Assembly: GCF_000743355.1 (NCBI RefSeq)
Contig: NZ_JQEI01000023.1
Coordinates: 1-64,000, forward strand
DNA: 64,000 nt
Source of the DNA: Serratia sp. Ag1
GTDB taxonomy: Bacteria; Pseudomonadota; Gammaproteobacteria; Enterobacterales; Enterobacteriaceae
Reading direction: 5' to 3'
The notes under the pieces were generated by a model that worked only from the letters and a program-made list of their open reading frames with translations, did no database searches and had not been told where the DNA came from. The translations under genes were made by a program, and so were the position numbers. The stretch's first letter is position 1, and each line of letters starts with the position of its first letter. Below are positions 1 to 13,693 of this stretch, piece by piece.

Positions 1-10
1 GATTTTGTGA

Positions 11-703
<693 letters not shown>

Positions 704-734
704 CTGGCTTGCGAGCCGCTCGTAAGCCAGTTTA
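704..734. terminator. bidirectional intrinsic terminator
   Basis: An inverted repeat CTGGCTTGCGAG / CTCGTAAGCCAG (one G-T mismatch, 3-nt loop) starts directly after the LysR stop codon and is followed by TTTAAA. It sits between two convergent genes and can serve both. Confidence 0.6.
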
Positions 735-738
735 AAGC

Positions 739-2677
<1,939 letters not shown>

Positions 2678-2762
2678 CTAAGGTTAATTAGCAGGGCTCA
2701 TTAATAGGGTTCCCAGAACGGTGGTAGCAGCGTGCCAGAACGATGCTACCGCCCGGTGGCTA

Positions 2763-3449
2763 TTAACCCTGGTTTTGCAGTGTCGCCAATAACGCCTCAG
2801 CAGTAGCCTCTGAAGACGCCGGGTTCTGCCCGGTAATCAGCAAATCATCCACCGCGACGTGGCTTTGCCAGTTTTCGGCACGGCTGTAGTGCCCGCCGTT
2901 GGCTTTGAGCATCTCTTCAACCAGGAACGGGACGACCTGGGTTAACTGGACGGCTTCTTCTTCGCTATTGCTAAAGCCCGTGACCTGTTTCCCCATCACC
3001 AACGGCTGGCCTGCCGCGTTTTTGGGGTGGCGCAGCACGGCAGGCGCGTGGCAAACCGCTGCCACCGGTTTACCCTGTGCCTGGAATTGCTCTATCAGGG
3101 CGATAGAGTGGGGATCTTCCGCCAAATCCCACAGCGGGCCATGGCCGCCAGGGTAAAACAGTGCATCAAAATCATCGGCGCTAACATCCTGCAATTTCAG
3201 GGTATTTGCCAGCGCTTGCTGCGCAGGAACGTCTTGAGCGAAGCGATGGGTGGATGCCGTTTGAGCATCTGGCTGGCTGCTTTTCGGGTCCAGAGGCGGC
3301 TGGCCACCGTTGGGCGAAGCCAGTGTGATTTCTGCACCGGCATCGCGGAAAACATAATACGGTGAGGCAAACTCTTCCAGCCAGAAACCGGTTTTGTGGC
3401 CCGTATTACCCAGCTTGTCGTGAGAGGTCAGTACCATCAGTATTTTCAT
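2763..3449 (-). CDS. DJ-1/PfpI family protein (type 1 glutamine amidotransferase-like)
   Basis: This 228-residue protein has the DJ-1/ThiJ/PfpI fold. The reactive cysteine is Cys133 in AVCHAPAVL, following the nucleophile elbow. Glu25/Glu26 in GFWLEEFASPYY and the FYPGGHGPLWDL strand complete the usual active-site surroundings. Related proteins act as glyoxalase III-like or chaperone-like enzymes on reactive carbonyls, which fits the two reductases nearby, but the reaction here is inferred. Of two adjacent ATGs, the one at 3449 has better spacing to CGGAG. A truncated LysR gene is transcribed divergently at 3559, so its ancestral regulator has probably been lost. Confidence 0.88.
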   Translation of the reverse strand: MKILMVLTSHDKLGNTGHKTGFWLEEFASPYYVFRDAGAEITLASPNGGQPPLDPKSSQPDAQTASTHRFAQDVPAQQALANTLKLQDVSADDFDALFYPGGHGPLWDLAEDPHSIALIEQFQAQGKPVAAVCHAPAVLRHPKNAAGQPLVMGKQVTGFSNSEEEAVQLTQVVPFLVEEMLKANGGHYSRAENWQSHVAVDDLLITGQNPASSEATAEALLATLQNQG

Positions 3450-3558
3450 CATTTGCTCCGTTAAGCGCCGTAGCGCGTGAATCAGTGAACTGGATATCAG
3501 CTTAGGCGACTCGCTATAATTCTAAAAATCAAAACTGTTCATTTCTGGTATTCAAAAA

Positions 3559-3693
3559 ATGAATATAGCCAACAAAGACCTTAATCTGCTGCTGTTCTTC
3601 CATGTGTTGTATCAGGAACGTAACGCCTCGCTGGTTGCGTCTGGAAATTCAGCAGCATGCCCAGTCTTTAGCCGAAAGCCGTTCTATGCTTGA
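3559..3693 (+). pseudogene. remnant of a LysR-family regulator (N-terminal fragment)
   Basis: From ATG 3559 the frame reads DLNLLLFFHVLYQERNAS, the typical start of a LysR helix-turn-helix, then loses similarity and stops at 3691-3693. No effector-binding domain follows. Half an ERIC repeat begins about 10 bases after the stop. The fragment is divergent from the DJ-1 gene, the usual position of a LysR regulator relative to its target. A deletion joining it to the ERIC element is the simplest explanation. Confidence 0.6.
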
Positions 3694-3703
3694 TATGTCT
3701 AGC

Positions 3704-3733
3704 ACCCAAGCAACTTGAAGTATGACGGGTATA
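3704..3733. repeat. ERIC fragment (one terminal arm)
   Basis: The stretch CCCAAGCAACTTGAAGTATG followed by ACGGGTATA is the right arm of an ERIC element, as seen complete at 51927-52053. Only one arm is present, directly after the truncated LysR remnant. The remaining bases to 3830 contain no convincing gene, only a short frame ending in GLN-stop. Confidence 0.6.
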
Positions 3734-3830
3734 TTCCTTATGCGGTGTGGATTGGCTTCGCCACCGTTTTGCATGGTGCAATTCATGGGCTTAACTAAAG
3801 GCGCTCAGGCATGGGCTTATCTGGGGCAAT

Positions 3831-5360
3831 ATGACGGAACTCAGGCTTATTTTAGGGGATCAGCTTAATCCCGAGCATTCCTGGTTCAGGCAACGGTCTG
3901 ATCGGGTGGTGTATGTGATGTTGGAACTGCGGCAAGAAACGCGCTATGTCCTCCATCACGCTCAAAAGATTATTGCCATCTTTGCCGCCATGCGTGAATT
4001 TGCCCGCCAATTAAGCCAGCAAGGCCACCGAGTGCGTTATGTTCAGCTTGACGATCCCTCGAACCGTGGATCGCTGACCGATAATCTGGACGCCCTGATT
4101 GCCCACTACCAGGCAGTTAAATTCAGTTGGCAACTCCCCGATGAATGGCGGCTGGATCAACAGTTAACACGCTGGGCTACGTCTTGCAAGGTGGTCACCC
4201 AAAGCGTAGACAGCGAACACTTTTTTTGTCATCGCGAACAGGTCGCGAGCTTTTTTGGCCAGCGTAAAACCTGGCGTATGGAAAATTTTTATCACGAAAT
4301 GCGCCGCCGTGAGCGGGTGCTGATGTGCCCGGACGGCCAGCCTGAAGGGGGCGCATGGAATTACGACGCCGAAAACCGCAAGCCATGGAAAGGCACTCCC
4401 GCAACGCCGGACGATCGTCGGCCAGTGCACAACCATGAAGCACTCTGGCAAAGCCTGACCGAGCTTGAGGTGCCAAGTTTTGGTGAGCCGCATGCCGCAG
4501 ACTTCCGCTGGCCGTTGGATCGCCAGGAAGCTTTAGCACTATTAGAATGCTTTATCCGCGACGATCTGCGCCATTTTGGACAGTGGCAGGATGCGATGCA
4601 CACGGACTGTTGGCATCTGTTTCACTCCCTGATCTCTTTTGCCCTCAATACTAAAATGCTGTCACCACGGGAAGTGGTGAGCAAGGCGCAGGCCGCTTGG
4701 CAAAATGGCGAAGTGCCTTTGGCTTCTGCAGAGGGATTTATCCGGCAGGTATTAGGTTGGCGCGAGTATGTGCGGGGCGTTTATTGGGCAAAAATGCCTG
4801 GCTATCGCGATAACAATTTCTTCAATCACCAGCGCCCGCTGCCTGCCTGGTTCTGGGATGCCAACACCAAAATGAACTGCATGGCGCATGCGATTGGGCA
4901 ATCGCTGGATCAGGCTTATGCGCACCACATCCAGCGGCTGATGATTGTCGGCAATTTTGCATTGCTCGCAGGGCTAGCCCCTGCCGAGGTTCATGCATGG
5001 TATTTAGGTATTTACATCGATGCTTTCGAATGGGTCGAACTCCCCAACACGCTCGGGATGAGTCAATTTACCGATGGTGGGTTGCTTGCCAGCAAACCTT
5101 ACGTCTCCAGCGCGGCTTATATCAATAAGATGAGTAATTACTGTTCTGGGTGTGAATACAATCCGCGAGAACGCCTTGGGCTAAACGCCTGCCCATTCAA
5201 TGCGCTGTACTGGCATTTTTTTATCCAGCATCAGTCGCAACTGGCGCATAACCTGCGTTTGTCGATGGTGTATCACCAGCTCAAAAAACTCTCGCCACAG
5301 GAGCAGGAAAATATCACTCAGCATGCGCAAAATCTGCTGATAGCGATAGAGAAACTGTAA
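3831..5360 (+). CDS. iron-sulfur bacterial cryptochrome/photolyase (PhrB-like, (6-4) photolyase family)
   Basis: This 509-residue protein matches the deoxyribodipyrimidine photolyase-related family that carries FAD, a second chromophore and a 4Fe-4S cluster. The four cluster cysteines are at 350, 438, 441 and 454 (NCMAHAIG, YCSGCEYNP, NACPFNALYW), the same spacing and numbering as I recall for Agrobacterium PhrB. The N-terminal LRLILGDQLNPEHSWF segment is the antenna-domain start. The protein should repair UV (6-4) photoproducts using blue light. The FeS class and length are certain; the exact lesion specificity is inferred. GGGGCA precedes the ATG. No partner gene is adjacent, and the next gene is convergent. 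Confidence 0.9.
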   Translation: MTELRLILGDQLNPEHSWFRQRSDRVVYVMLELRQETRYVLHHAQKIIAIFAAMREFARQLSQQGHRVRYVQLDDPSNRGSLTDNLDALIAHYQAVKFSWQLPDEWRLDQQLTRWATSCKVVTQSVDSEHFFCHREQVASFFGQRKTWRMENFYHEMRRRERVLMCPDGQPEGGAWNYDAENRKPWKGTPATPDDRRPVHNHEALWQSLTELEVPSFGEPHAADFRWPLDRQEALALLECFIRDDLRHFGQWQDAMHTDCWHLFHSLISFALNTKMLSPREVVSKAQAAWQNGEVPLASAEGFIRQVLGWREYVRGVYWAKMPGYRDNNFFNHQRPLPAWFWDANTKMNCMAHAIGQSLDQAYAHHIQRLMIVGNFALLAGLAPAEVHAWYLGIYIDAFEWVELPNTLGMSQFTDGGLLASKPYVSSAAYINKMSNYCSGCEYNPRERLGLNACPFNALYWHFFIQHQSQLAHNLRLSMVYHQLKKLSPQEQENITQHAQNLLIAIEKL

Positions 5361-5430
5361 TTGGGGTGGGTGTTAATGACTTAAAACGTTTTTCAGACCA
5401 GCCAATATTTATCCACCTTAAACCAAACAA

Positions 5431-5458
5431 GACGCCCCTATCGGCAGATGGGGGCGCT
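5431..5458 (-). terminator. hairpin terminator downstream of yjhX
   Basis: ACGCCCCTAT / ATGGGGGCGC forms a GC-rich hairpin between the convergent photolyase and yjhX genes. On the minus strand it is followed by CTTGTTTGG, a weak T-rich tract. Confidence 0.5.
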
Positions 5459-5476
5459 GTAGTCATGGCTTTTTCC

Positions 5477-6047
<571 letters not shown>

Positions 6048-6650
6048 ATGACTCTCTATAAGATCAAGCCTGCTTTTCAGGCGCTGTTACGGCCCAGTAT
6101 GCGTTGGTTGGATAAACGCCATGTGACAGCCAACCATGTTACCTTGGCGGCGATGCTGCTTTCGCTGCTGACCGGTGGATTGCTGGTGCTATTCCCGCAA
6201 CCGAGTCTGTTTTATCTCCTGCCGATAGTGTTATTTATTCGCATGGCGCTGAATGCGCTGGATGGCATGCTGGCCCGTGAGTGCGACCAGAAAAGCCGCC
6301 TCGGTGCCGTTCTTAATGAAATCGGCGATGTCCTCTCAGATGTCGCCCTGTATATCCCCTTTATCTTTTTACCCGGCAGCTACGCCCCGCTGGTATTGGC
6401 TATGCTGTTCTGCGCGGTGCTGACGGAGTTTTGCGGCATTTTGGCACAAACCATCAACGGCGTGCGTAGCTACGCCGGGCCGTTGGGCAAAAGTGACCGG
6501 GCGTTGCTGTTCGGCGCTTGGGGGCTGGTGCTGGCGATCTGGCCGCCAGCGGCGGAGTGGAGCAACCTGGTGTGGGGCGTCGCGACGCTATTGTTAGCCT
6601 GGACGGTGGTGAATCGTTGCCACAGTGCCTTGGTAGGGGAGCATCAATGA
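6048..6650 (+). CDS. ynbA: CDP-alcohol phosphatidyltransferase family protein (YnbA-like)
   Basis: This 200-residue integral membrane enzyme belongs to the family that transfers a phosphatidyl group from CDP-diacylglycerol to an alcohol. The signature lies at 69-94: DG at 72-73, AR at 76-77, Gly86 and Asp94 are present, but two aspartates of the canonical D-x2-DG-x2-AR-x8-G-x3-D-x3-D motif are asparagines (69 and 90). As far as I recall, E. coli YnbA shows the same changes. Five or six hydrophobic segments are visible. It is the first gene of a six-gene operon, and its stop overlaps the start of ynbB (ATGA). The acceptor alcohol is unknown. AGGGATG precedes the ATG. Confidence 0.88.
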   Translation: MTLYKIKPAFQALLRPSMRWLDKRHVTANHVTLAAMLLSLLTGGLLVLFPQPSLFYLLPIVLFIRMALNALDGMLARECDQKSRLGAVLNEIGDVLSDVALYIPFIFLPGSYAPLVLAMLFCAVLTEFCGILAQTINGVRSYAGPLGKSDRALLFGAWGLVLAIWPPAAEWSNLVWGVATLLLAWTVVNRCHSALVGEHQ

Positions 6651-7564
6651 TGTTGCTGGAAAAATCGCTGGCGGTCATTTTTGCCCTGTTGCTGTTCGCC
6701 ACGCTGGTGAACGGCTTGCTGCTCTGGTTGCGGCCAGAGAAAGACTGGCGTGAACTGACGCTGCGCATCCGTACCTGGTGGGTGATTATCGTGCTGTTTT
6801 CACTGGCGATGATCAGCCCGCACTGGCTGGCGTTGATCTTTTTCGCGCTGGTCAGTTTTATGGCTTTGAAAGAATTCCTGACGCTGGTGCCCTCCCGGCA
6901 TTCAGATCGCATGCCGATGCTGTGGATGTTTATTGCCATCCCCATCAACTACTGGCTGATCGGCATTGGCTGGTACGGCATGTTCATCGTGTTTATTCCG
7001 GTGTACGTGTTTTTATTCCTGCCCGCGCGCATGGTAATCGCTGGTGACACTCAGGGCTTTTTGAGTACGGCTGCGCAATTGCACTGGAGCCTGATGACCA
7101 CTGTTTTTGCCTTCAGCCATGTGGCATGCCTGCTGGTGCTGCCTGCTGATGGTCTGCAAACCGGGGCGCTGCTGGTGCTGTTTCTGGTCGGCCTGACCGA
7201 GTTTAACGACATCGCCCAGTATCTGTGGGGCAAATCGCTGGGGCGGATTAAGGTCACGCCGAAGGTCAGCCCGAATAAAACTCTGGCGGGCCTGCTGGGT
7301 GGCATTGGCAGCACCGCGTTGGCGGCATTGCTGCTTGGCCCGTTACTGACCCCGTTAAGCTGGCCGCTGGCGCTGTTGGCGGGGGTGATTATCGGCGTGA
7401 CGGGGTTCTGCGGTGATATTGTGATGTCGGCGATCAAGCGCGATATCGGCATAAAAGACAGCGGCACGCTGCTGCCGGGCCACGGTGGCATTCTCGATCG
7501 CCTGGACTCGCTGATCTTCACTGCGCCGGTTTTCTTCCACTTTATCCGTTACTTCTGCTACTGA
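6647..7564 (+). CDS. ynbB: CdsA-like phosphatidate cytidylyltransferase (YnbB-like)
   Basis: This 305-residue multi-pass membrane protein makes, by family, CDP-diacylglycerol from phosphatidate and CTP. The C-terminal CdsA signature is complete: KVSPNKTLAGLLGG, then GFCGDIVMSAIKRDIGIKDS and LPGHGGILDRLDSL, ending in FIRYFCY. ATG 6647 overlaps the ynbA stop; the open frame extending back to 6518 runs inside ynbA and is not used. It should supply the activated lipid for YnbA. Since the organism will also have housekeeping cdsA, this is a paralogue devoted to the operon. Confidence 0.9.
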   Translation: MMLLEKSLAVIFALLLFATLVNGLLLWLRPEKDWRELTLRIRTWWVIIVLFSLAMISPHWLALIFFALVSFMALKEFLTLVPSRHSDRMPMLWMFIAIPINYWLIGIGWYGMFIVFIPVYVFLFLPARMVIAGDTQGFLSTAAQLHWSLMTTVFAFSHVACLLVLPADGLQTGALLVLFLVGLTEFNDIAQYLWGKSLGRIKVTPKVSPNKTLAGLLGGIGSTALAALLLGPLLTPLSWPLALLAGVIIGVTGFCGDIVMSAIKRDIGIKDSGTLLPGHGGILDRLDSLIFTAPVFFHFIRYFCY

Positions 7565-7568
7565 CGCC

Positions 7569-8210
7569 ATGATGAAAAAATTCCTCAGAACGCTGTTTTC
7601 CCTGTGTATCGTCTGGCCAGTCATCTGGCTGTGGCTTGGGCTGCGGGTAAAGCACCGGGAACGCCTGCCGCAGCAGGGCCCGGCGATCCTGGTGGCGAAC
7701 CATAACAGCCATATGGATGTGTTTGTACTGTTGTCGCTGTTCCCGCTGGGGCAGCAGCATATCGTGCATCCGGTGGCCGCTGCAGACTACTTTCTGCGTA
7801 ACCGGTGGCTGGCGTGGTTTACGCTCAATATCCTCAATATTATCCCGATCTCGCGTCAGGGGGGCGAAGAGAACCCGCTGGCGCTGTGTGAGCAGGCGTT
7901 GCGCGACAACAAGATGCTGATCCTGTTTCCAGAAGGTTCACGCGGTGAGCCGGGTAAACTGGCACCGCTCAAATCAGGCTTGTGGCATCTCAGCCAAAGC
8001 ATGCCAGAGGTGCCGATCATTCCCGTCTGGCTGAAAGGCACCGAACGGGTGATGGCGAAGGGGAACCGCATCCCGCTGCCGCTGTTTATTGATGCCAATG
8101 TGGGTGAGGCAATGCAGTTTCACCCCGACAAAGGCCTGTTTAAGGAAGCGCTGTTGCAACGCTTACTGCAGCTTCGCCAGGAGATAAAAGGAAATGAATC
8201 CCATGGCTGA
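7569..8210 (+). CDS. 1-acyl-sn-glycerol-3-phosphate acyltransferase (PlsC-like)
   Basis: This 213-residue membrane-associated acyltransferase shows motif I as NHNSHMD (His45, Asp50) and motif III as FPEGSRG. One N-terminal hydrophobic segment (about residues 8-25) anchors it. It starts 4 bases after ynbB ends and overlaps the following ynbC. By family it acylates lysophosphatidate to phosphatidate, the substrate of CdsA. As I recall the E. coli ynbABCD operon lacks this gene, so here the module is more complete. The acyl donor and acceptor are not visible from sequence. Confidence 0.88.
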   Translation: MMKKFLRTLFSLCIVWPVIWLWLGLRVKHRERLPQQGPAILVANHNSHMDVFVLLSLFPLGQQHIVHPVAAADYFLRNRWLAWFTLNILNIIPISRQGGEENPLALCEQALRDNKMLILFPEGSRGEPGKLAPLKSGLWHLSQSMPEVPIIPVWLKGTERVMAKGNRIPLPLFIDANVGEAMQFHPDKGLFKEALLQRLLQLRQEIKGNESHG

Positions 8211-9963
8211 TATCCGCACACCAGACGAAAAAAGCTTTCTGACCAGTGATCATACCGAGCTGTTTTATCGCCACTGGCCAGCGCAAGAAAAGGGTGAGCT
8301 ACGCAAAGTCATCGTTCTGTTTCATCGTGGCCATGAACATTCCGGGCGTTTGCAGCACATCGTTGATGAACTGGCGATGCCGGATACCGCCTTCTACGCA
8401 TGGGATGCGCGCGGCCATGGGCGCTCACCGGGCCAGCGTGGGCACAGCCCCTCGTTGGCCCGCTCGGTGCAGGATGTAGACGAGTTTGTCCGCTTTGCCG
8501 CTGCCGACAGCCAGGCGGAGTTGGAACACGTGATCGTGGTGGCACAAAGCGTTGGTGCGGTGCTGGCGGCAACCTGGGTACACGACTATGCGCCCGCGAT
8601 CCGTGGGTTGGTGCTGGCATCGCCCGCCTTTAAGGTCAAACTGTATGTGCCGTTTGCTCGCCCTGGGTTGGCGCTGTTGCATCGCCTGCGCGGGCTGTTT
8701 TTCGTCAACTCCTACGTTAAAGGCAAATACCTGACGCACGATCCTGAGCGGATAGCGAGCTTTAATCATGATCCGCTGATTACCCGGCCGATAGCCGTCA
8801 ATATCCTGCTCGATCTGTACCGCACCGCCGAACGGATCGTGAGCGATGCCGCTGCGATCACCTTACCGACGCAGTTGCTGGTTTCCGGTGAGGATTATGT
8901 GGTTCACCGCAAGCCGCAGTTGGACTTCTACCAGCGCCTGCGCAGCCCACTCAAAGAACTGCACGTCTTACCAGGGTTATATCACGACACCCTCGGTGAA
9001 CGCGATCGGCACATCGCGTTCGACAAAATGCGCGCTTTTATCGACACCTTGTACGCCATGCCGCCACAGCGTTTCGATTACCAGAATGAAGATCGCTGGA
9101 GCCCTGGTGCGGACAACTGGCGGATGCTGAGCGGCGGCCCGACACCTTATTCCCTTGATGATATGACCTATCGCGCCATGCGTTATGGCATGAAAATGCT
9201 CGGCACCCAGTCAACCGGCGTGAAGCTGGGGTTTGAGACCGGCTTTGATTCTGGCAGCACGCTGGATTACGTCTATCGCAACCAGCCACACGGCAGCAGT
9301 TGGTTGGGGCGGCAAATTGATAAAAACTACCTTAACAGCGTGGGCTGGCAGGGGATTCGCCAGCGTAAGGTCCATTTGCAGCAGCTCATTCAGCAGGCGG
9401 TAGCACGGTTGGCGCAGCAGGGTAAACCGGTGCGGGTGGTCGATATCGCCGCCGGGCATGGCCGTTATGTGCTGGATGCGTTGGCGAGCGAAGCGGCGGT
9501 CAGCGAGATTTTACTGCGTGATTACAGCGAACTGAACGTGGCGAAGGGGCAGGAGATGATCGCTGAACGTGGCATGGCAGATAAAGCGCGTTTTGAACGC
9601 GGTGATGCCTTCAACCGCTCGGAACTGGCGACGTTAGCGCCACGCCCGACGCTGGGTATCGTTTCCGGCCTCTATGAGCTGTTCCCGGAAAATGCCTTGG
9701 TGCGTGGATCGCTGGCCGGGCTGGCGGACGCTATCGAACCGGGTGGAATGCTGATCTACACCGGGCAGCCCTGGCATCCGCAGTTGAAAACGATCGCCTG
9801 GTCGCTCACCAGCCATAAAGACGGCAAAGCGTGGGTGATGCGTGTACGCACTCAAGGCGAGATGGATGCGCTGGTACGGGAAGCCGGTTTTGATAAATGT
9901 GCTCAGTTGATCGATCAATGGGGGATTTTTACCGTCTCGCTGGCGGTGCGTCGTCACCTATGA
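8203..9963 (+). CDS. ynbC: bifunctional alpha/beta hydrolase / SAM-dependent methyltransferase (YnbC-like)
   Basis: This is a natural two-domain fusion of about 586 residues. Residues 1-290 form a serine hydrolase of the monoacylglycerol lipase/lysophospholipase type, with nucleophile Ser116 in VVAQSVGAV (Ala in place of the first Gly of GxSxG), HRGHEHSGR before it and a late His in GLYHDTLGE. Residues from about 380 form a class I methyltransferase with the SAM-binding loop [16 protein letters not shown] and an acidic LLRDYSE strand. ATG 8203 has AAGGAA at 9 bases; an ATG at 8194 is abutted by that site. It overlaps plsC by 8 bases and ynbD by 3. Hydrolysis plus methylation of a lipid product is inferred. 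Confidence 0.87.
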   Translation: MADIRTPDEKSFLTSDHTELFYRHWPAQEKGELRKVIVLFHRGHEHSGRLQHIVDELAMPDTAFYAWDARGHGRSPGQRGHSPSLARSVQDVDEFVRFAAADSQAELEHVIVVAQSVGAVLAATWVHDYAPAIRGLVLASPAFKVKLYVPFARPGLALLHRLRGLFFVNSYVKGKYLTHDPERIASFNHDPLITRPIAVNILLDLYRTAERIVSDAAAITLPTQLLVSGEDYVVHRKPQLDFYQRLRSPLKELHVLPGLYHDTLGERDRHIAFDKMRAFIDTLYAMPPQRFDYQNEDRWSPGADNWRMLSGGPTPYSLDDMTYRAMRYGMKMLGTQSTGVKLGFETGFDSGSTLDYVYRNQPHGSSWLGRQIDKNYLNSVGWQGIRQRKVHLQQLIQQAVARLAQQGKPVRVVDIAAGHGRYVLDALASEAAVSEILLRDYSELNVAKGQEMIAERGMADKARFERGDAFNRSELATLAPRPTLGIVSGLYELFPENALVRGSLAGLADAIEPGGMLIYTGQPWHPQLKTIAWSLTSHKDGKAWVMRVRTQGEMDALVREAGFDKCAQLIDQWGIFTVSLAVRRHL

Positions 9964-11255
9964 GCCACTTGGTAACGCGCCGTAGGCTGATTATTCAGGG
10001 GATGGGGTGGTTGCTCCTGCTGGCCCCGTTTTTCTTCCTCACTTATGGTCAGGTGAATCAGTTCACTGCGGGTAGGGATGGCGTAGGCAGCGTGGTGTTC
10101 GCCTGGGAGCCGCATATTCCTTTTATGCCGCTGACCATTATTCCTTACTGGAGCCTGGATTTGCTGTATGGCCTGTCGCTGTTTGTCTGTTTCTCGCTCA
10201 GCGAACAGCACCGATTGGTGGGGCGGCTGGTACTGGCGTCTTTGGTGGCCTGCGCCGGGTTCTTGCTGTTTCCGCTGCGTTTTACCTTTATCCGGCCACC
10301 GGTTTCTGGTTTTGCCGGTTGGCTGTTCGGGCAGTTGGAGCAGTTTGATTTGCCCTATAACCAGTCGCCTTCGCTGCACATTATTCTCTGTTGGCTGCTG
10401 TGGCGTCATTTCAACCACCACCTCACTGGCCGCTGGCGTTGGCTGTGCAGTGCGTGGTTTTTGCTTATTGCACTCTCGGTACTGACCACTTGGCAACACC
10501 ATGTTATTGATGTGATTACCGGGCTGGTGGCCGGGATGGTGATTGACTGGCTGATCCCTCAACGGGGGCATTGGCGCTGGCAGCGCCCAGATGCTCGCCG
10601 TCAAACGCTGGCCCGGCGTTATTTGTGTGGTGCGCTGATCTGCTTGGTGGCAGGCGGGGTTTCCCCTTGGCTGTGGTGGCCTGCACTGGCGTTGGGTATC
10701 GTCACGCTGGCCTATGCCGGGCTTGGCGTTGCCGCCTTGCAGAAAGATCAACAAGGGCAACTGACGCCCGCAGCACGTTGGCTGCTGCTGCCTTGGCGGT
10801 GCGGGATGTTTATCTCTCTGCTGGGTTACACCCGCCGTTTGCCAGCGGTCAGCCAACTGACTGACGAGGTGTTCCTTGGCAGTTACCCGCGTCGCCAGCC
10901 CGTGCAGCAGGCGGTACTGGATGTGACCAGTGAATTCCCTCGCTCGCGCCACCTCAACGGAGTAGCTTACCACTGTGTACCGATGCTGGATCTGGTGTGC
11001 CCGGACAACACCCAACTCCAACAGGCGGTAACGGCGTTGGAGCAGTTGCGGCAATCTCAGGGGACGGTGCTGGTGCATTGCGCACTGGGGCTGTCGCGCA
11101 GCGCGATGGTTGCTGCCGCCTGGTTGCTGCAGCAACAGCCGACGCTAACGGTGGCTCAGGCGGTAGCATTTATTCGCCAGCAACGGCCACAGATCGTTTT
11201 CACCTCTCAACACCTGGAGCAGTTGGAACAATGGCGAACGCAAATGACGAAGTGA
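9960..11255 (+). CDS. ynbD: membrane phosphatase: PAP2-like and dual-specificity phosphatase domains (YnbD-like)
   Basis: This 431-residue protein has an N-terminal multi-pass part resembling PAP2 lipid phosphatases ([10 protein letters not shown], then [17 protein letters not shown]) and a C-terminal cysteine phosphatase domain with the P-loop HCALGLSRS (Cys374, Arg380). The general acid is probably an Asp in [11 protein letters not shown] or VPMLDL. ATG 9960 overlaps the ynbC stop; the frame opening at 9897 lies inside ynbC. Cysteine phosphatases of this type include phosphatidylglycerophosphate phosphatases such as PTPMT1, so removal of a phosphate from the YnbA product is a reasonable inference. 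Confidence 0.87.
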   Translation: MSHLVTRRRLIIQGMGWLLLLAPFFFLTYGQVNQFTAGRDGVGSVVFAWEPHIPFMPLTIIPYWSLDLLYGLSLFVCFSLSEQHRLVGRLVLASLVACAGFLLFPLRFTFIRPPVSGFAGWLFGQLEQFDLPYNQSPSLHIILCWLLWRHFNHHLTGRWRWLCSAWFLLIALSVLTTWQHHVIDVITGLVAGMVIDWLIPQRGHWRWQRPDARRQTLARRYLCGALICLVAGGVSPWLWWPALALGIVTLAYAGLGVAALQKDQQGQLTPAARWLLLPWRCGMFISLLGYTRRLPAVSQLTDEVFLGSYPRRQPVQQAVLDVTSEFPRSRHLNGVAYHCVPMLDLVCPDNTQLQQAVTALEQLRQSQGTVLVHCALGLSRSAMVAAAWLLQQQPTLTVAQAVAFIRQQRPQIVFTSQHLEQLEQWRTQMTK

Positions 11256-11629
11256 CCGACGTGCAGGCAGCGCTGCTTGAGCGGACATTAGCAAGCTGGC
11301 GTTTTTTATTGCTGATGGCTGCGCCACCGCTGTTGTGGGTAATGTTCGCGGCATCGCCCAGCGTACTGCGGGTGGTAATTGCGTTGTTGAGCGGTGTGAG
11401 TGGTTACGGTTGTTGGCGGCTGTGGCTGGATGCCGGATATCTGGCGCGCTTTAACGCCGCACAGAATCAGCAGGCAGGGGCAGCGCTGGCGCTGATTTGG
11501 CAGCGGGAAAGGTTAACACAACTGTCATTGGCCGAGCGTCAGCAGGGGGCGCTGCAGCAACTCAGACGCACGATCCTGGTAACCCTGCTGCTGTGGGGGT
11601 GTTGGCTACTTGGTTTGGCGCTGTATTAA
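11231..11629 (+). CDS. small membrane protein of the ynb operon, function unknown
   Basis: This 132-residue protein has two hydrophobic segments near residues 24-60 and one near the C-terminus ([14 protein letters not shown]), with a charged helical stretch between them. I do not recognise its family. ATG 11231 overlaps the end of ynbD by 25 bases and has GGA 4-8 bases upstream. The longer open frame starting at 10997 lies inside ynbD and is a shadow. The position as last gene of the operon suggests an accessory or scaffold role in the lipid system. Confidence 0.65.
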   Translation: MANANDEVTDVQAALLERTLASWRFLLLMAAPPLLWVMFAASPSVLRVVIALLSGVSGYGCWRLWLDAGYLARFNAAQNQQAGAALALIWQRERLTQLSLAERQQGALQQLRRTILVTLLLWGCWLLGLALY

Positions 11630-11644
11630 TGAGGCTAGATAGCT

Positions 11645-11669
11645 CGGGAACGGAGCAATCCCGTTCCCG
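11645..11669. terminator. hairpin between the ynb operon and the nba operon
   Basis: CGGGAACGG / CCGTTCCCG is a perfect 9-bp stem with a 7-base loop, placed between convergent operons. No strong T-tract follows on either strand. Confidence 0.6.
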
Positions 11670-11678
11670 GCAGGCTGA

Positions 11679-13273
<1,595 letters not shown>

Positions 13274-13693
13274 TTATTGTTGCGGCTTATAGGCGATCGC
13301 CTTGATTTCAATTAACAAATGCGGGTGGGGCAATTGATGCACCGCTAAAGTAGTGCGGGTCGGGCCGTCGTAGTCAAAATACTCGGCATATACCGCGTTA
13401 TAACCGGCAAAATCGTTCATATTGACCAGATATGCAGCGATCTCGACCACATCATTCAGATCGGCACCGACGCTACGCAGAATATCGCGGATATTATCGA
13501 GCACCGCGCGGGTCTGCACACCGATATCCAGGCGGGTGGCTCCCATCGCATCCACTTCTGCACCGGCAATACTGTTGTCTGGCAGCCTTGAACTGGTGCC
13601 AGAGACAAACAGAAAATCACCGGCCCGTTTTACGTGCGGGAATCGTCCACGCGGAGTCGCTTTCCCTTTAACCACTACTGCCTGGCTGCTCAT
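13274..13693 (-). CDS. nbaF: RidA/YjgF-family 2-aminomuconate deaminase
   Basis: This 139-residue protein belongs to the RidA superfamily ([20 protein letters not shown], then [22 protein letters not shown] with the conserved Arg and Glu). In 2-aminophenol and 3-hydroxyanthranilate pathways this subgroup deaminates 2-aminomuconate to 4-oxalocrotonate. Its place between the decarboxylase/hydratase genes and the dioxygenase supports that role over general RidA imine hydrolysis. Start and stop overlap neighbouring genes by a few bases on the upstream side. Confidence 0.9.
   Translation of the reverse strand: MSSQAVVVKGKATPRGRFPHVKRAGDFLFVSGTSSRLPDNSIAGAEVDAMGATRLDIGVQTRAVLDNIRDILRSVGADLNDVVEIAAYLVNMNDFAGYNAVYAEYFDYDGPTRTTLAVHQLPHPHLLIEIKAIAYKPQQ

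Noticed and set aside
3740-3798. Short frame reading YAVWIGFATV that recalls the end of small multidrug transporters
   Set aside because: It is only about 20 codons, starts within the ERIC arm and does not continue like the family.
10997-11230. N-terminal extension of the last ynb-operon gene
   Set aside because: It lies wholly inside ynbD in another frame and lacks a ribosome-binding site; ATG 11231 is better.
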